NCBI GenBank assembly: GCA_029237735.1
Contig: JAQZBU010000030.1
Span: 1-56,247 of the forward strand
Source: Ramlibacter sp.
GTDB taxonomy: Bacteria; Pseudomonadota; Gammaproteobacteria; Burkholderiales; Burkholderiaceae_C
DNA: 56,247 nt
Reading direction: 5' to 3'
Shown: piece after piece, positions 18,262 through 26,730 of the stretch
How the letters are laid out: every line of letters starts with the position of its first letter
How positions within the stretch are numbered: the stretch's first letter is position 1
Notes under the pieces: model-generated
What the model saw: only the letters and a program-made list of their open reading frames with translations
The model's database searches: none
What the model was told of the DNA's origin: nothing
Made by a program: the position numbers and the translations under genes

Positions 18262-18471
18262 GGCGTTCGAGGTTTAGATTGCGGCAGGTCGCATGGCGCA
18301 GCTGTAGGACAACGCTGCATTCGCCTGTGGGTTGGCCCGTTCGGGAACGCGCGCCGCGCATGGGGCCTTTTCCTACAGCCAATCTCCCGTTTGACTGACT
18401 GCCCGCCCGATCGTGCGGCCGAAGATAAGAAACGATCAACGCATTTCAATCCAACAGACAAGGAGCAAGCA
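18262..18471. promoter_or_regulatory. Divergent intergenic region with a TGTAGGACA motif and inverted repeat
   Basis: GCTGTAGGA at 18301-18309 is inverted as TCCTACAGC around 18370-18378, making a 9-bp inverted repeat with a long spacer. The same core, TGTAGGACA, appears inverted (TGTCCTACA, 19546-19554) upstream of ligD. The Shine-Dalgarno AGGAG for the next gene is at 18461-18465. The motif could be a shared stress-regulator site, or part of a promoter; this is inference. Confidence 0.4.
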
Positions 18472-19464
18472 ATGGCTGCAGAAGACAAGGACCTCAATCG
18501 CGATCCCATCACCGATGAGCCCGGCGCTCACCCCGTGGGCACAGGTATCGGCGCTACCGGGGGCGCTGTCGCGGGCGCTGCGGCCGGCGCGATCGGCGGG
18601 CCGATCGGCGCGGCAGTGGGCGGCGTGGTCGGCGCCGTAGTAGGTGGCCTGGCAGGCAAGGCGGCGGGCGAAGCCGTCAACCCGACGGCCGAAGAGGCGT
18701 ACTGGCGCGAGAACTATTCGCGCGAGCCGTATTACGAGCAGGGCCGCACGTTCGACGACTATGCACCTGCCTATCGGCTGGGCCTGACCGGCCGCACCCG
18801 CTTCCAGGGCGACTGGACTACCGCCGAGCCGCTGCTGGCTTCGGAATGGGAGTCGGCCCGCGCCGGTTCCAGCCTTGACTGGCAACGGGCCCAGCCGGCC
18901 AGCCGCGCCGCGTGGGAACGCATCGATTCCAGCCGAATGAAAATGACTGACGGCATGCGCACCGGCGGTGCGGGCGCAGCCGTAGGCACCATGCAGAGCG
19001 CTGGCAACGAGAGCGGAGACCGGGACGACGTGATCGATGCGCTGAATGACCTTGCAGAGTGCTGCAAGGACGGCGAATACGGCTTCCGCTCCTGCGCCGA
19101 GCAAGCCAGGCGCGCCGACCTTAAGTCCGTTTTCCTGCAACGCGCCGACGACTGCCGCGGTGCCGCGCAGGAGCTGTACGAGCAAATCCGCGCGCTGGGC
19201 GGCACGATTGACGAAGGCGGCAGCGCGGCAGGCGCGATTCACCGCGGCTGGGTCGCTGTGAAGGCAACGCTCTCCACATACGACGACAAGGCCGTACTGG
19301 AAGAGGCCGAGCGCGGTGAAGACAACGCCATGGCTCGCTATCGCAAGGCGCTGAAGCAACCCCTGCCCGCCGGCGTGAAGCTGATCGTCGAGCGGCAGAT
19401 GCAGGGCGTGCAGCGCAACCACGACCAGATCAAGATGCTGCGCGACCAGTTCCGCGCCATCTGA
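18472..19464 (+). CDS. PA2169-family four-helix-bundle protein with glycine-zipper N-terminus
   Basis: The ATG at 18472 behind AGGAG gives 330 residues. Residues about 24-65 form a Gly/Ala-rich membrane-active zipper (GATGGAVAGAAAGAIGG and on). A middle segment carries a YWRENY...EPYYEQGRTFDDYAPAYR pattern often seen in stress-related proteins. The C-terminal third (about 185-315) matches the PA2169/DUF2383 ferritin-like bundle (DVIDALNDLAECCKDGEYGFRSCAEQ). Such proteins are associated with general stress response in Burkholderiales; no enzymatic role is known to me. Confidence 0.85.
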   Translation: MAAEDKDLNRDPITDEPGAHPVGTGIGATGGAVAGAAAGAIGGPIGAAVGGVVGAVVGGLAGKAAGEAVNPTAEEAYWRENYSREPYYEQGRTFDDYAPAYRLGLTGRTRFQGDWTTAEPLLASEWESARAGSSLDWQRAQPASRAAWERIDSSRMKMTDGMRTGGAGAAVGTMQSAGNESGDRDDVIDALNDLAECCKDGEYGFRSCAEQARRADLKSVFLQRADDCRGAAQELYEQIRALGGTIDEGGSAAGAIHRGWVAVKATLSTYDDKAVLEEAERGEDNAMARYRKALKQPLPAGVKLIVERQMQGVQRNHDQIKMLRDQFRAI

Positions 19465-19604
19465 AGTCCACCCCCGAGGCGCCTTGCGGCGCTTCCCCGA
19501 CGGGCAAAGAGGCGCCCGACCCGCGGCCCGCGCAAGAAGGCAGCTTGTCCTACACCCGGCACGCGCGGCAGTTTCTATGGTGGATGAAGAAAGGCTACAA
19601 CGCC

Positions 19605-22157
19605 ATGGACGAGCGTTCCCCCGGCGCCCTCAAGACCTATCGCGATAAACGCAACTTCGACGCCACGCCTGAACCCGCGGAGGGTGGCGTGCCCAATGAA
19701 GATGCACGCGCATTCGTCATCCAGAAGCACTGGGCGACGCGTTTGCACTATGACTTCCGCATCGAGCTCGAGGGCACGATGAAGAGTTGGGCCGTGCCCA
19801 AGGGCCCGAGCTACGACCCAGCCGACAAGCGCATGGCCATGCACGTCGAGGACCACCCGATCTCCTACAACCAGTTCGAGGGAACGATCCCGCCGGGCAA
19901 CTACGGCGCAGGCAAGGTCATCATCTGGGACAAGGGTGTGTGGATTCCGCTGGAAGATCCGCACAAGGGCTATCACGACGGCAAGCTCAAGTTCGAGTTG
20001 CGGGGCCACAAGATGCACGGCCGCTGGACTCTGGTGCGCATGAAGGGCCGCGGCCAAGGCAAGCAGGACCCGTGGCTGCTGATCAAGGAGAAAGATGAAT
20101 TCGTGCGACTGGCATCGGAATACAGCGTGGTGGACGAAATGCCCGACAGCGTGAAGACCCTCGCCAATCGCCCGGCGCGGCAGATGTCGAAGGCGCGCGG
20201 TCCCACCGCGGCCGCAGCATCCGGGCCGCCCGCGGGCGCACGCAAGGCGGTGCTGCCGCAGCACCTTGAACCCCAGCTGGCCACCCTGGTGGACGCGCCG
20301 CCGAAGGACGCGGAGAACTGGATCTACGAGATCAAGTTCGACGGCTACCGCATGTTGACGCGCGCCGAAGGCGGACGCATCCAGCTCGTCACTCGCAACG
20401 GCAACGACTGGACGCGCAAACTGCCGCACCTGGAGCAGGCGCTGAAGACCATGGACCTGCCCGACGGCTGGTACGACGGCGAGATCATCATGCCGGGCAA
20501 CCGCGTGCCGGCGGATTTCCAGGCGCTGCAAGGTGCATTCGACAGCGCCCGCACTGCCAACATCGTCTATTACCTGTTCGACCTGCCGTATTGCGCAGGC
20601 CATGACCTGCGGGAAGTCCCGCTGATCGAGCGGCGCGCCGTCCTGCAGCGAATTGTGGAGCGCACGCCCCACGAAAAGGTACGCTTCAGCGCGGTATTCG
20701 ATGCGCCGCCCGAGGAGGTGATTGCATCCGCCTGCCGCCTCGGGCTGGAAGGCGTCGTCGCCAAGCGCAGGAACTCGGCGTATGTGCTGCGCCGATCGTC
20801 GGACTGGGTCAAGCTCAAGTGCGGGCTGCGCCAGGAATTCGTCATCGGTGGCTACACCGACCCCAAGGGTTCGCGCACCGGCATCGGCTCGCTCCTGTTG
20901 GGCGTGCACGACGCTCATGGACACCTGCAGTTCGCGGGCAACGTGGGCACGGGCTTCAACGAGAAGGCGTTGCGCGAACTCAACTCGCGGCTGGATGAAC
21001 TTGCGACCGAAACACGCCCGTTCGCCGCCGACAACGAGATCCCCCGAGGCGCGCATTGGGTCAAGCCCGAGCTGGTCTGCGAAGTGGCTTTCGGCGAATG
21101 GACGCGCGACAACAAGATCCGCCATTCGGTGTTCCACGGCCTGCGCGAAGACAAGAAACCCGGCTACATCGTGCGCGAGGAGCCGCGTCACACGGCGCCG
21201 GTGGACAAGCCCGCGAAGGCCGTCGCGGCCGGTCCGGCCGCCTCGAAAGGGGCGACGCCGGAGGTGCGCCTGCCCGCCTCGCTGCGCGTCACACATCCCG
21301 AGCGGGTCGTCGACGCTGAATCGGGCGTGACCAAGATCGACCTTGTCCGCTACTACGCGCTGGTAGGTCCCTTGATGATGGCGCACTTGAAAGGTCGGCC
21401 CGTCGCGCTGGTGCGCGCGCCTTCGGGCATCAGTGGCGAAATGTTCTTCCAGAAGCGTCTGGAGCGCTACAAGATGGCCGGCATCGAGCAGCTCGATCCT
21501 GCGCTCTATCCCGGGCACCAGGCAATGTTGGAGGTGATCAAGCCCGAGGGGCTGCTGTCGGCCGCGCAGATGAACGTGATCGAGTTCCACACGTGGAACG
21601 GGGTGAAGAGCGCGATCGACAAGCCCGACCGCATGACCTTCGATCTGGACCCCGGCGAGGGTGTGGGATGGGCGGAGGTACGCGAAGCCGCCCACCTGGT
21701 GCACGCGTTCCTTCAGGAGCTGGGCCTGCCCGCCTTCCTCAAGACCAGCGGCGGCAAGGGGCTGCACCTTGTGGTCCCCCTGAAGAAGCAGCTGGACTGG
21801 GACACGGTCAAGGATTTCTCGATGGCTGTCGTACAGCACCTGGCGCGCACCATTCCCCAGCGCTTCGTGGCCAAGAGCGGCGGCAGCAACCGCGTGGGCA
21901 AAATCTTCATCGACTACCTTCGCAACGGCTATGGCGCGACAACCGTCTGCGCGTGGTCGGCTCGCGCACGGCCGGGCATGGGCATTTCGGTGCCGGTGCG
22001 CTGGGAGGAACTGGACAGCCTGAAGGGCGGTGCCCACTGGACGGTGCGCTCCGCCCACTCGCGGCTGGACGAAGGCAACGAGCCGTGGGCGGATTACGAG
22101 GGCAGCCGGGTCGGCTTGTCGGCGGCGATGAAGGCGCTTGGTTTCAAGCGCAAGTGA
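19605..22157 (+). CDS. ligD: Multifunctional DNA ligase LigD (phosphoesterase-ligase-polymerase)
   Basis: LigD processes and seals double-strand breaks in bacterial non-homologous end joining, normally with Ku. I prefer the ATG at 19605 (MDERSPGALKTYRDKRNF) behind GAAGAAAGG; an upstream ATG at 19545 would add 20 residues. The 850-residue protein has the 3'-phosphoesterase domain (about 25-150, with QKHWATRLHYDFRIE and FEGTIPPGNYGAG), the ATP-dependent ligase domain (about 225-520, catalytic Lys in YEIKFDGYR near 244) and the primase-like polymerase domain (about 560-840, DLDPGEG near 680). This PE-LIG-POL order is the Pseudomonas type. No ku gene is in the window. Confidence 0.96.
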   Translation: MDERSPGALKTYRDKRNFDATPEPAEGGVPNEDARAFVIQKHWATRLHYDFRIELEGTMKSWAVPKGPSYDPADKRMAMHVEDHPISYNQFEGTIPPGNYGAGKVIIWDKGVWIPLEDPHKGYHDGKLKFELRGHKMHGRWTLVRMKGRGQGKQDPWLLIKEKDEFVRLASEYSVVDEMPDSVKTLANRPARQMSKARGPTAAAASGPPAGARKAVLPQHLEPQLATLVDAPPKDAENWIYEIKFDGYRMLTRAEGGRIQLVTRNGNDWTRKLPHLEQALKTMDLPDGWYDGEIIMPGNRVPADFQALQGAFDSARTANIVYYLFDLPYCAGHDLREVPLIERRAVLQRIVERTPHEKVRFSAVFDAPPEEVIASACRLGLEGVVAKRRNSAYVLRRSSDWVKLKCGLRQEFVIGGYTDPKGSRTGIGSLLLGVHDAHGHLQFAGNVGTGFNEKALRELNSRLDELATETRPFAADNEIPRGAHWVKPELVCEVAFGEWTRDNKIRHSVFHGLREDKKPGYIVREEPRHTAPVDKPAKAVAAGPAASKGATPEVRLPASLRVTHPERVVDAESGVTKIDLVRYYALVGPLMMAHLKGRPVALVRAPSGISGEMFFQKRLERYKMAGIEQLDPALYPGHQAMLEVIKPEGLLSAAQMNVIEFHTWNGVKSAIDKPDRMTFDLDPGEGVGWAEVREAAHLVHAFLQELGLPAFLKTSGGKGLHLVVPLKKQLDWDTVKDFSMAVVQHLARTIPQRFVAKSGGSNRVGKIFIDYLRNGYGATTVCAWSARARPGMGISVPVRWEELDSLKGGAHWTVRSAHSRLDEGNEPWADYEGSRVGLSAAMKALGFKRK

Positions 22158-22161
22158 TCCC

Positions 22162-22842
22162 CTAGGCTTTCGCGGTTGCGGCCAGCGGAATGGAAATAAG
22201 CAGCCGCTGCCGGCCTTCGCGGCTCACACGCACGGATTCGGCGGCGGCGAGCGCCTCGACGTCGCTCCACTCGATGCGGCGGTACACGGGCTCCGGCGAG
22301 AAGCCCTGATCGCCGTCGGTTGGGCGCAGCGTGAGGCTCAACACCAGCGCGTCCGGCTTTGGCTCGGTGGCCAGCACAATCTCGGCGGGCGCCGGGTTCT
22401 CGTCCGTAACGTTGATCAATGACGCCGTAAGCACGTTGCGGATCGCTGAACGCCTCACTTCACCGGCCACAGCGCCGGCCTCGTTGCGAAGTGCGTAACC
22501 GCGGAAGGTGAGGCTGGTGGCCAGCAGGCCCAGGCATTCGCGTACGCCATCGGCGGCGGTGATGGTGACATCCTCGTCGGGGGCCAGCCAGGTCACCACG
22601 TCGAGGCAGGAATTGAGGGCCGCACGCGCAAAGCCATTGATCTTGTGCGCGCTTTGATGGACTTCTGCCAGGTCCGGTTCCGCTGCGCGCAGGCGCCGAT
22701 CCATCACTTCGTAGATCATGCCGATAGGCTGCAAGTTCACGACCAGATGATGCCGCATCGACGGAGCAAGCCGGCGCAGCAGCGCATACCGCGCCGCTTC
22801 GGCCGAAGAAGATGCAGGCCCCTGCTGTGCTGCGTGAGTCAT
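22162..22842 (-). CDS. Orphan protein resembling a histidine kinase dimerisation domain
   Basis: The 226-residue product is soluble. Residues about 20-80 look like a DHp-type helical hairpin, with LRRLAPSMRHHLVVNLQPIG including a His pair where a phosphorylatable His would be. The C-terminal half resembles a GHKL-type fold without clear N, G1 or G2 ATP boxes. I read it as a degenerate or atypical kinase-like protein; sequence alone does not settle this. It converges with ligD (4-bp gap) and is separated from the nar operon end by 81 bp. Confidence 0.55.
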   Translation of the reverse strand: MTHAAQQGPASSSAEAARYALLRRLAPSMRHHLVVNLQPIGMIYEVMDRRLRAAEPDLAEVHQSAHKINGFARAALNSCLDVVTWLAPDEDVTITAADGVRECLGLLATSLTFRGYALRNEAGAVAGEVRRSAIRNVLTASLINVTDENPAPAEIVLATEPKPDALVLSLTLRPTDGDQGFSPEPVYRRIEWSDVEALAAAESVRVSREGRQRLLISIPLAATAKA

Positions 22843-22923
22843 CGTTTGGAAGAGTATTTCACAGGCCGCCCGCTTGTCAATGCGCCGGTCCGTGGCTGCT
22901 CGACAGCTATGGGCCGGGCACGT

Positions 22924-23703
22924 TCACTGAACAAGCGGCGTTGCCGCCTCATCCAGCGCGACGCCCTCGATCGAGGCTTCCCCGGCAAGCACTTGCAGAA
23001 GCTGCCGTAGCGCTGTCACCCAGGCCTGCTGTTTGAGGGACAACACGACAGCCCCCCGAACCTCGTCAAACGGCCGGTCGATGCCCGCTTCGCGCTCCAT
23101 GACCTCCACGACGTGAAAGCCAAATCGGCTGTGCACCAGGCGCGGCAACACGCCGATTTCAGCGCGGCCGAAGAGCTCGCGGGACATTTCAGGCGCGCAA
23201 TCGGCAGGGGTGACCCATCCCAGCTCGCCGCCTTCCGCCCCGGTCGGGCAGTTGGACAGCTCGCGGGCTGCCTGCACGAATGCTTCCGAGCCCCGGCCGT
23301 CGTGGCAGCGTACGTCCAGCAGGCAGGCTTCGGCGCGCTGGCGCAGCGCAGCGACGTCGACGCCGGGGGTAACCGCAAACAGGATGTGGCGCAGCCGGGC
23401 CCGCTCGCCGGTGCGCCACCGCGACGCAGTGGCGGCATGGTGCCGCCGGCAGGCCTCCTCCGATGGTTCCGGCACCTTGAGGGCGGTCTCCATCCACGCA
23501 TCGATCGCGTCCGCGGCGGCCTGGCTGATGGCCCCGCCCACGGGAGCGGGATCGCCTGCTTGCAGGAAACCGTCCCGCATGGCTGCCTGGCGCATCAACT
23601 CGGTGCACGCGCGCTGTCGCAACTCATCCGGCGCGACATCCTCGCCCGGCGCGTGCAGGTCAACCCCGTTCACCCTGGCGACCGGCTTGGTGGCTTGGTC
23701 CAT
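22924..23703 (-). CDS. Parvulin-type peptidyl-prolyl isomerase (NifM-like) at the end of the nar operon
   Basis: Starting at the ATG at 23703 (MDQATKPVARVNGVDL), the product is 259 residues. The C-terminal half is a PpiC/rotamase domain: RLRHILFAVTPGVDV, then FVQAARELSNCPTGAEGGELGWV and HSRFGFHVVEVMERE. The N-terminal half resembles the helical chaperone part of NifM/SurA-like proteins. No signal peptide is seen, so it should act in the cytoplasm. It follows narI by 8 bp, and such isomerases close nar operons in several Burkholderiales; a role in folding nitrate reductase is inferred. Confidence 0.88.
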   Translation of the reverse strand: MDQATKPVARVNGVDLHAPGEDVAPDELRQRACTELMRQAAMRDGFLQAGDPAPVGGAISQAAADAIDAWMETALKVPEPSEEACRRHHAATASRWRTGERARLRHILFAVTPGVDVAALRQRAEACLLDVRCHDGRGSEAFVQAARELSNCPTGAEGGELGWVTPADCAPEMSRELFGRAEIGVLPRLVHSRFGFHVVEVMEREAGIDRPFDEVRGAVVLSLKQQAWVTALRQLLQVLAGEASIEGVALDEAATPLVQ

Positions 23704-23711
23704 GCGTTCTC

Positions 23712-24491
23712 CTATCGGGCTGCGCTCGGGTTGTCCATGGCCCGCCCGACGTCCTGCGAGGGCACGGCGCTCGCCTGCCCCGGCTCGTTGTGCCCCGGCG
23801 GCACTTCCAATCGGCGCGAACGCACGACCTGGTAGGGACGGAAGAGGAATCCGGCGGCAGCAAAGCCGCTCCAGATGTGCACCAGCCGGCTGAAGGGAAA
23901 GAGCAGGAAGATCGTCAGCCCGAGGATGACGTGGACCTGGAACGACCAGTGGATCGCCGCGATGGCCGTGGCGTCGACGGGGCGCAGTGTCACGATGCGC
24001 TGTGCCCAATCCGACAGGATCAGCATGACACTGCCATCGGCATGCTGCAGCGATTGTGGCAAGGTGACCAGCCCCAGCACCAACTGCACCCAAAGCACGA
24101 CCAGCACCGCGATATCGCTCGGGTGGCTCGTGTAGCGGATACGGGGGTCGGCCAGGCGCCGGTACAGCAGCATGGTGAGCCCGACGAAACAGATGGCGCC
24201 CGCGATGCCGCCAGCGGTGACGGCCAGCACCTGCTTGGACGCTGCGCTCAGGAACACGCCGTACACCGCGTGCGGGGTGTACAGGCCCACCAGGTGCCCG
24301 AAGAACAGGAACAGGATGCCGATGTGGAAGAGATTGCTGCCCCATCGCAGGAGCCGGCCGCGCAGCATCTGCGAGGAATCGCTCTTCCAGCTGTACTGGT
24401 TTTGGTCGAAGCGGATCAGGCTGCCGATGATGAATACGACGAAGCAGACGTAGGGGTACACCTGAAACAGGAATCCATGCAGTGTGGTCAT
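23712..24491 (-). CDS. narI: Respiratory nitrate reductase gamma subunit NarI (cytochrome b)
   Basis: NarI anchors the nitrate reductase to the inner membrane and oxidises quinol, passing electrons through two b hemes to NarH. The ATG at 24491 (MTTLHGFLFQVYPYV) overlaps the narJ stop and gives 259 residues. Five transmembrane helices are visible; heme-ligand His residues lie in FHIGILFLFFGHLVGLYTPH and IHWSFQVHVILG. The C-terminal 40 residues (after RPYQVV) form a longer, hydrophilic tail than in E. coli NarI. Confidence 0.96.
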   Translation of the reverse strand: MTTLHGFLFQVYPYVCFVVFIIGSLIRFDQNQYSWKSDSSQMLRGRLLRWGSNLFHIGILFLFFGHLVGLYTPHAVYGVFLSAASKQVLAVTAGGIAGAICFVGLTMLLYRRLADPRIRYTSHPSDIAVLVVLWVQLVLGLVTLPQSLQHADGSVMLILSDWAQRIVTLRPVDATAIAAIHWSFQVHVILGLTIFLLFPFSRLVHIWSGFAAAGFLFRPYQVVRSRRLEVPPGHNEPGQASAVPSQDVGRAMDNPSAAR

Positions 24492-25210
24492 CGGGCGGCT
24501 CCTTGGCGGGGGTTGTCGGGTTTGCGAACGATGCGCACGGGCTGGGGCTGGCCAGGCCGGGCCTGCCCTTGTGAAGAGCATCCGTCGAAGGCCGGCGGCT
24601 CGCTCCAGCTCTCGTCGAGTTCCACATCGGCGGCGGTCTCGACCGGCTCTGCCTTGCGTCCTGCCAGATCCAGCAGCGCCCCCAGCACGCTGGCATAGGC
24701 GCTTTGGCGCTGTTGGAGCGCGGCGAAAATGGCGTTGAGCAGGTGGGCGATTTCGTCGAGGAAATTCCGCGCCTCACGCGATGGCTGGGTCGAGATGAAT
24801 TCGAGCATGACGGGCAGGTAATCCGGGAGTTCGTCGTGGGTGAGGAGCAAGCCCGCCTTCGCATACATCTCCCCCAGGTCGATCATCGCGGGCCCGCGGT
24901 CTCGGGAGTCGCCATGGACGTGCTCGAACAGATACAGCGATGTCGCCCGGCCCCGGTCGAACAGCTCCACGTAGGCCACCTCCGCGTCGACGGGTTCGCT
25001 GTCCGCGAGTTGCCGCATGAGCGCGAGCAGTTCGGCCATGCGCCCGTGGGTAAGCGACGCGTCGGAGGCGAGCAGCTCGCTCATTTCGCGCAGGTGGGAT
25101 CGCAGGTCGGCGTCGGGATACGACAGCAGGGCCGCCAGCACACGCAGGGTCATTGCGCCCTTGCGCCGCGCCCCACCGCCTGCTTGTCCAGTTCCAAAGG
25201 CCATGCTCAT
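24488..25210 (-). CDS. narJ: Nitrate reductase molybdenum cofactor assembly chaperone NarJ
   Basis: NarJ is the dedicated chaperone that keeps NarGH competent until cofactor insertion and membrane docking. I start it at 25210 (MSMAFGTGQAGGGARR), overlapping the narH stop; the 240 residues include the family core LRVLAALLSYPDADL, YVELFDRGRATSLYLFEHVHGDSRDRG and DELPDYLPVMLEFIS. The C-terminal 60 residues are Pro/Arg-rich and extend past the usual domain. Both ends overlap neighbours by 4 nt (narH, narI). Confidence 0.95.
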   Translation of the reverse strand: MSMAFGTGQAGGGARRKGAMTLRVLAALLSYPDADLRSHLREMSELLASDASLTHGRMAELLALMRQLADSEPVDAEVAYVELFDRGRATSLYLFEHVHGDSRDRGPAMIDLGEMYAKAGLLLTHDELPDYLPVMLEFISTQPSREARNFLDEIAHLLNAIFAALQQRQSAYASVLGALLDLAGRKAEPVETAADVELDESWSEPPAFDGCSSQGQARPGQPQPVRIVRKPDNPRQGAAR

Positions 25211-26730
25211 ACCTCCGCCTTGATCGGGATGGTTCTCTTTTTCTCCTGGCCGAACAGGCTGACGTTGGACACGCCGTCCGAACAGCCGTTGCCGAAGGAG
25301 AAGCCGCATCCGCCGCGTACGTTGAACGCGTTCTCCGCATATTCGCGGTGCGCGGTCGGGATGACGAACCGGTCCTCGTAGTTGGCGATGGCCATCACTC
25401 GGTACATCTCCTCCACGTCTTCCTGGCTGATGCCCACCTGGCGCAGCACCGTCGTGTCGACGCGCTGGTGCACATGCTTGCCGCGCTGGTAGGCACGCAT
25501 GGCCAGCATGCGTTCGAGCGCCCGTATCACCGGGCCCGTATCGCCGGCCGTCAGCATGTTGGCCAGGTACTTCACCGGGATTCGCAGCTGGCTGACGTCC
25601 GGGATCTGCCCGCTGGCCTGCAGGTGGCCGGCGTTGGCCGCCGCGCTGATGGGAGACAGCGGCGGTACATACCAGACCATCGGCAGCGTGCGGTACTCGG
25701 GGTGCAGCGGAAGCGCCACCTTCCACTGCACGGCCATCTTGTACACAGGGCTGTTACGGGCCGCTTCGAGCCATTTGTCCGGCACACCGTCCAGGCGCGC
25801 CTGCGCGATGACCTTCGGGTCGTGGGGGTTCAGGAAGATGTTCAACTGTGCTTCGTAGAGGTCGCGGTCCTTCTCCACGCTGGCCGCTTCCTGGATGCGG
25901 TCCGCGTCGTACAACAGCACGCCGAGGTAGCGAATGCGGCCCACGCAGGTCTCGGAACACACCGTGGGCTGGCCCGCCTCGATGCGCGGGTAGCAGAAGA
26001 TGCATTTTTCGGCCTTGCCGCTTTTCCAGTTGTAGTAGATCTTCTTGTAGGGGCAGCCCGAGACGCACATGCGCCAGCCGCGGCACTTGTCCTGGTCGAT
26101 CAGCACGATGCCGTCCTCCTCGCGCTTGTAGATCGAGCCGGACGGGCACGAGGCCACGCACGAAGGGTTCAGGCAGTGCTCGCACAGGCGGGGCAGGTAC
26201 ATCATGAAGGTGTTTTCGTACTCCGCGTACATGTCCTTCTGGATGTCGTCGAAGTTACGGTCGCGGCTTCGCTTGGCGAATTCGCCCCCCAGGATCTCCT
26301 CCCAGTTCGGCCCCCAGACGATCTTGTCCATCTGGCGCCCGTCGATCAGGCTGCGCGGACGCGCCGTGGGCGAGGCCTGCATTTCCGGAGCGGACTGCAG
26401 GTGCGCGTAGTCGTAGGTGAATGGCTCGTAGTAGTCGTCGATCTCGGGCAGGTTGGGGTTGGCGAAGATGCGCATCAGCAGTTTCCATCGCGCGCCCTGG
26501 CGCGGGTGGATCGAACCGTCGGCATGGCGAACCCAGCCGCCATTCCACCTGTCCTGGTTCTCCCATTCCTTCGGGTAGCCGATGCCGGGCTTGGTCTCGA
26601 CGTTGTTGAACCATGCGTATTCCATGCCCGGCCGGCTGGTCCAGACGTTCTTGCAAGTGACCGAACAGGTGTGGCAGCCGATGCACTTGTCCAGGTTCAG
26701 CACCATGCCGATTTGCGCGCGGATTCTCAT
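25207..26730 (-). CDS. narH: Respiratory nitrate reductase beta subunit NarH (four Fe-S clusters)
   Basis: NarH carries electrons from NarI to the molybdenum site in NarG. The 507-residue protein has the four ferredoxin-type cysteine groups: CIGCHTCSVTCK (near 16), CEHCLNPSCVASCPSG, CRGWRMCVSGCPYKK (the Trp replacing a Cys makes the 3Fe-4S cluster) and CIFCYPRIEAGQPTVCSETC. Length and motifs are canonical. Its start overlaps the narG stop (ATGA). Confidence 0.97.
   Translation of the reverse strand: MRIRAQIGMVLNLDKCIGCHTCSVTCKNVWTSRPGMEYAWFNNVETKPGIGYPKEWENQDRWNGGWVRHADGSIHPRQGARWKLLMRIFANPNLPEIDDYYEPFTYDYAHLQSAPEMQASPTARPRSLIDGRQMDKIVWGPNWEEILGGEFAKRSRDRNFDDIQKDMYAEYENTFMMYLPRLCEHCLNPSCVASCPSGSIYKREEDGIVLIDQDKCRGWRMCVSGCPYKKIYYNWKSGKAEKCIFCYPRIEAGQPTVCSETCVGRIRYLGVLLYDADRIQEAASVEKDRDLYEAQLNIFLNPHDPKVIAQARLDGVPDKWLEAARNSPVYKMAVQWKVALPLHPEYRTLPMVWYVPPLSPISAAANAGHLQASGQIPDVSQLRIPVKYLANMLTAGDTGPVIRALERMLAMRAYQRGKHVHQRVDTTVLRQVGISQEDVEEMYRVMAIANYEDRFVIPTAHREYAENAFNVRGGCGFSFGNGCSDGVSNVSLFGQEKKRTIPIKAEV

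Noticed and set aside
19575..22058. Open frame of 827 codons antisense to ligD
   Set aside because: It mirrors ligD codons, is rich in His, Arg, Val and Gln as expected of a shadow frame in GC-rich DNA, and has no recognisable domain.
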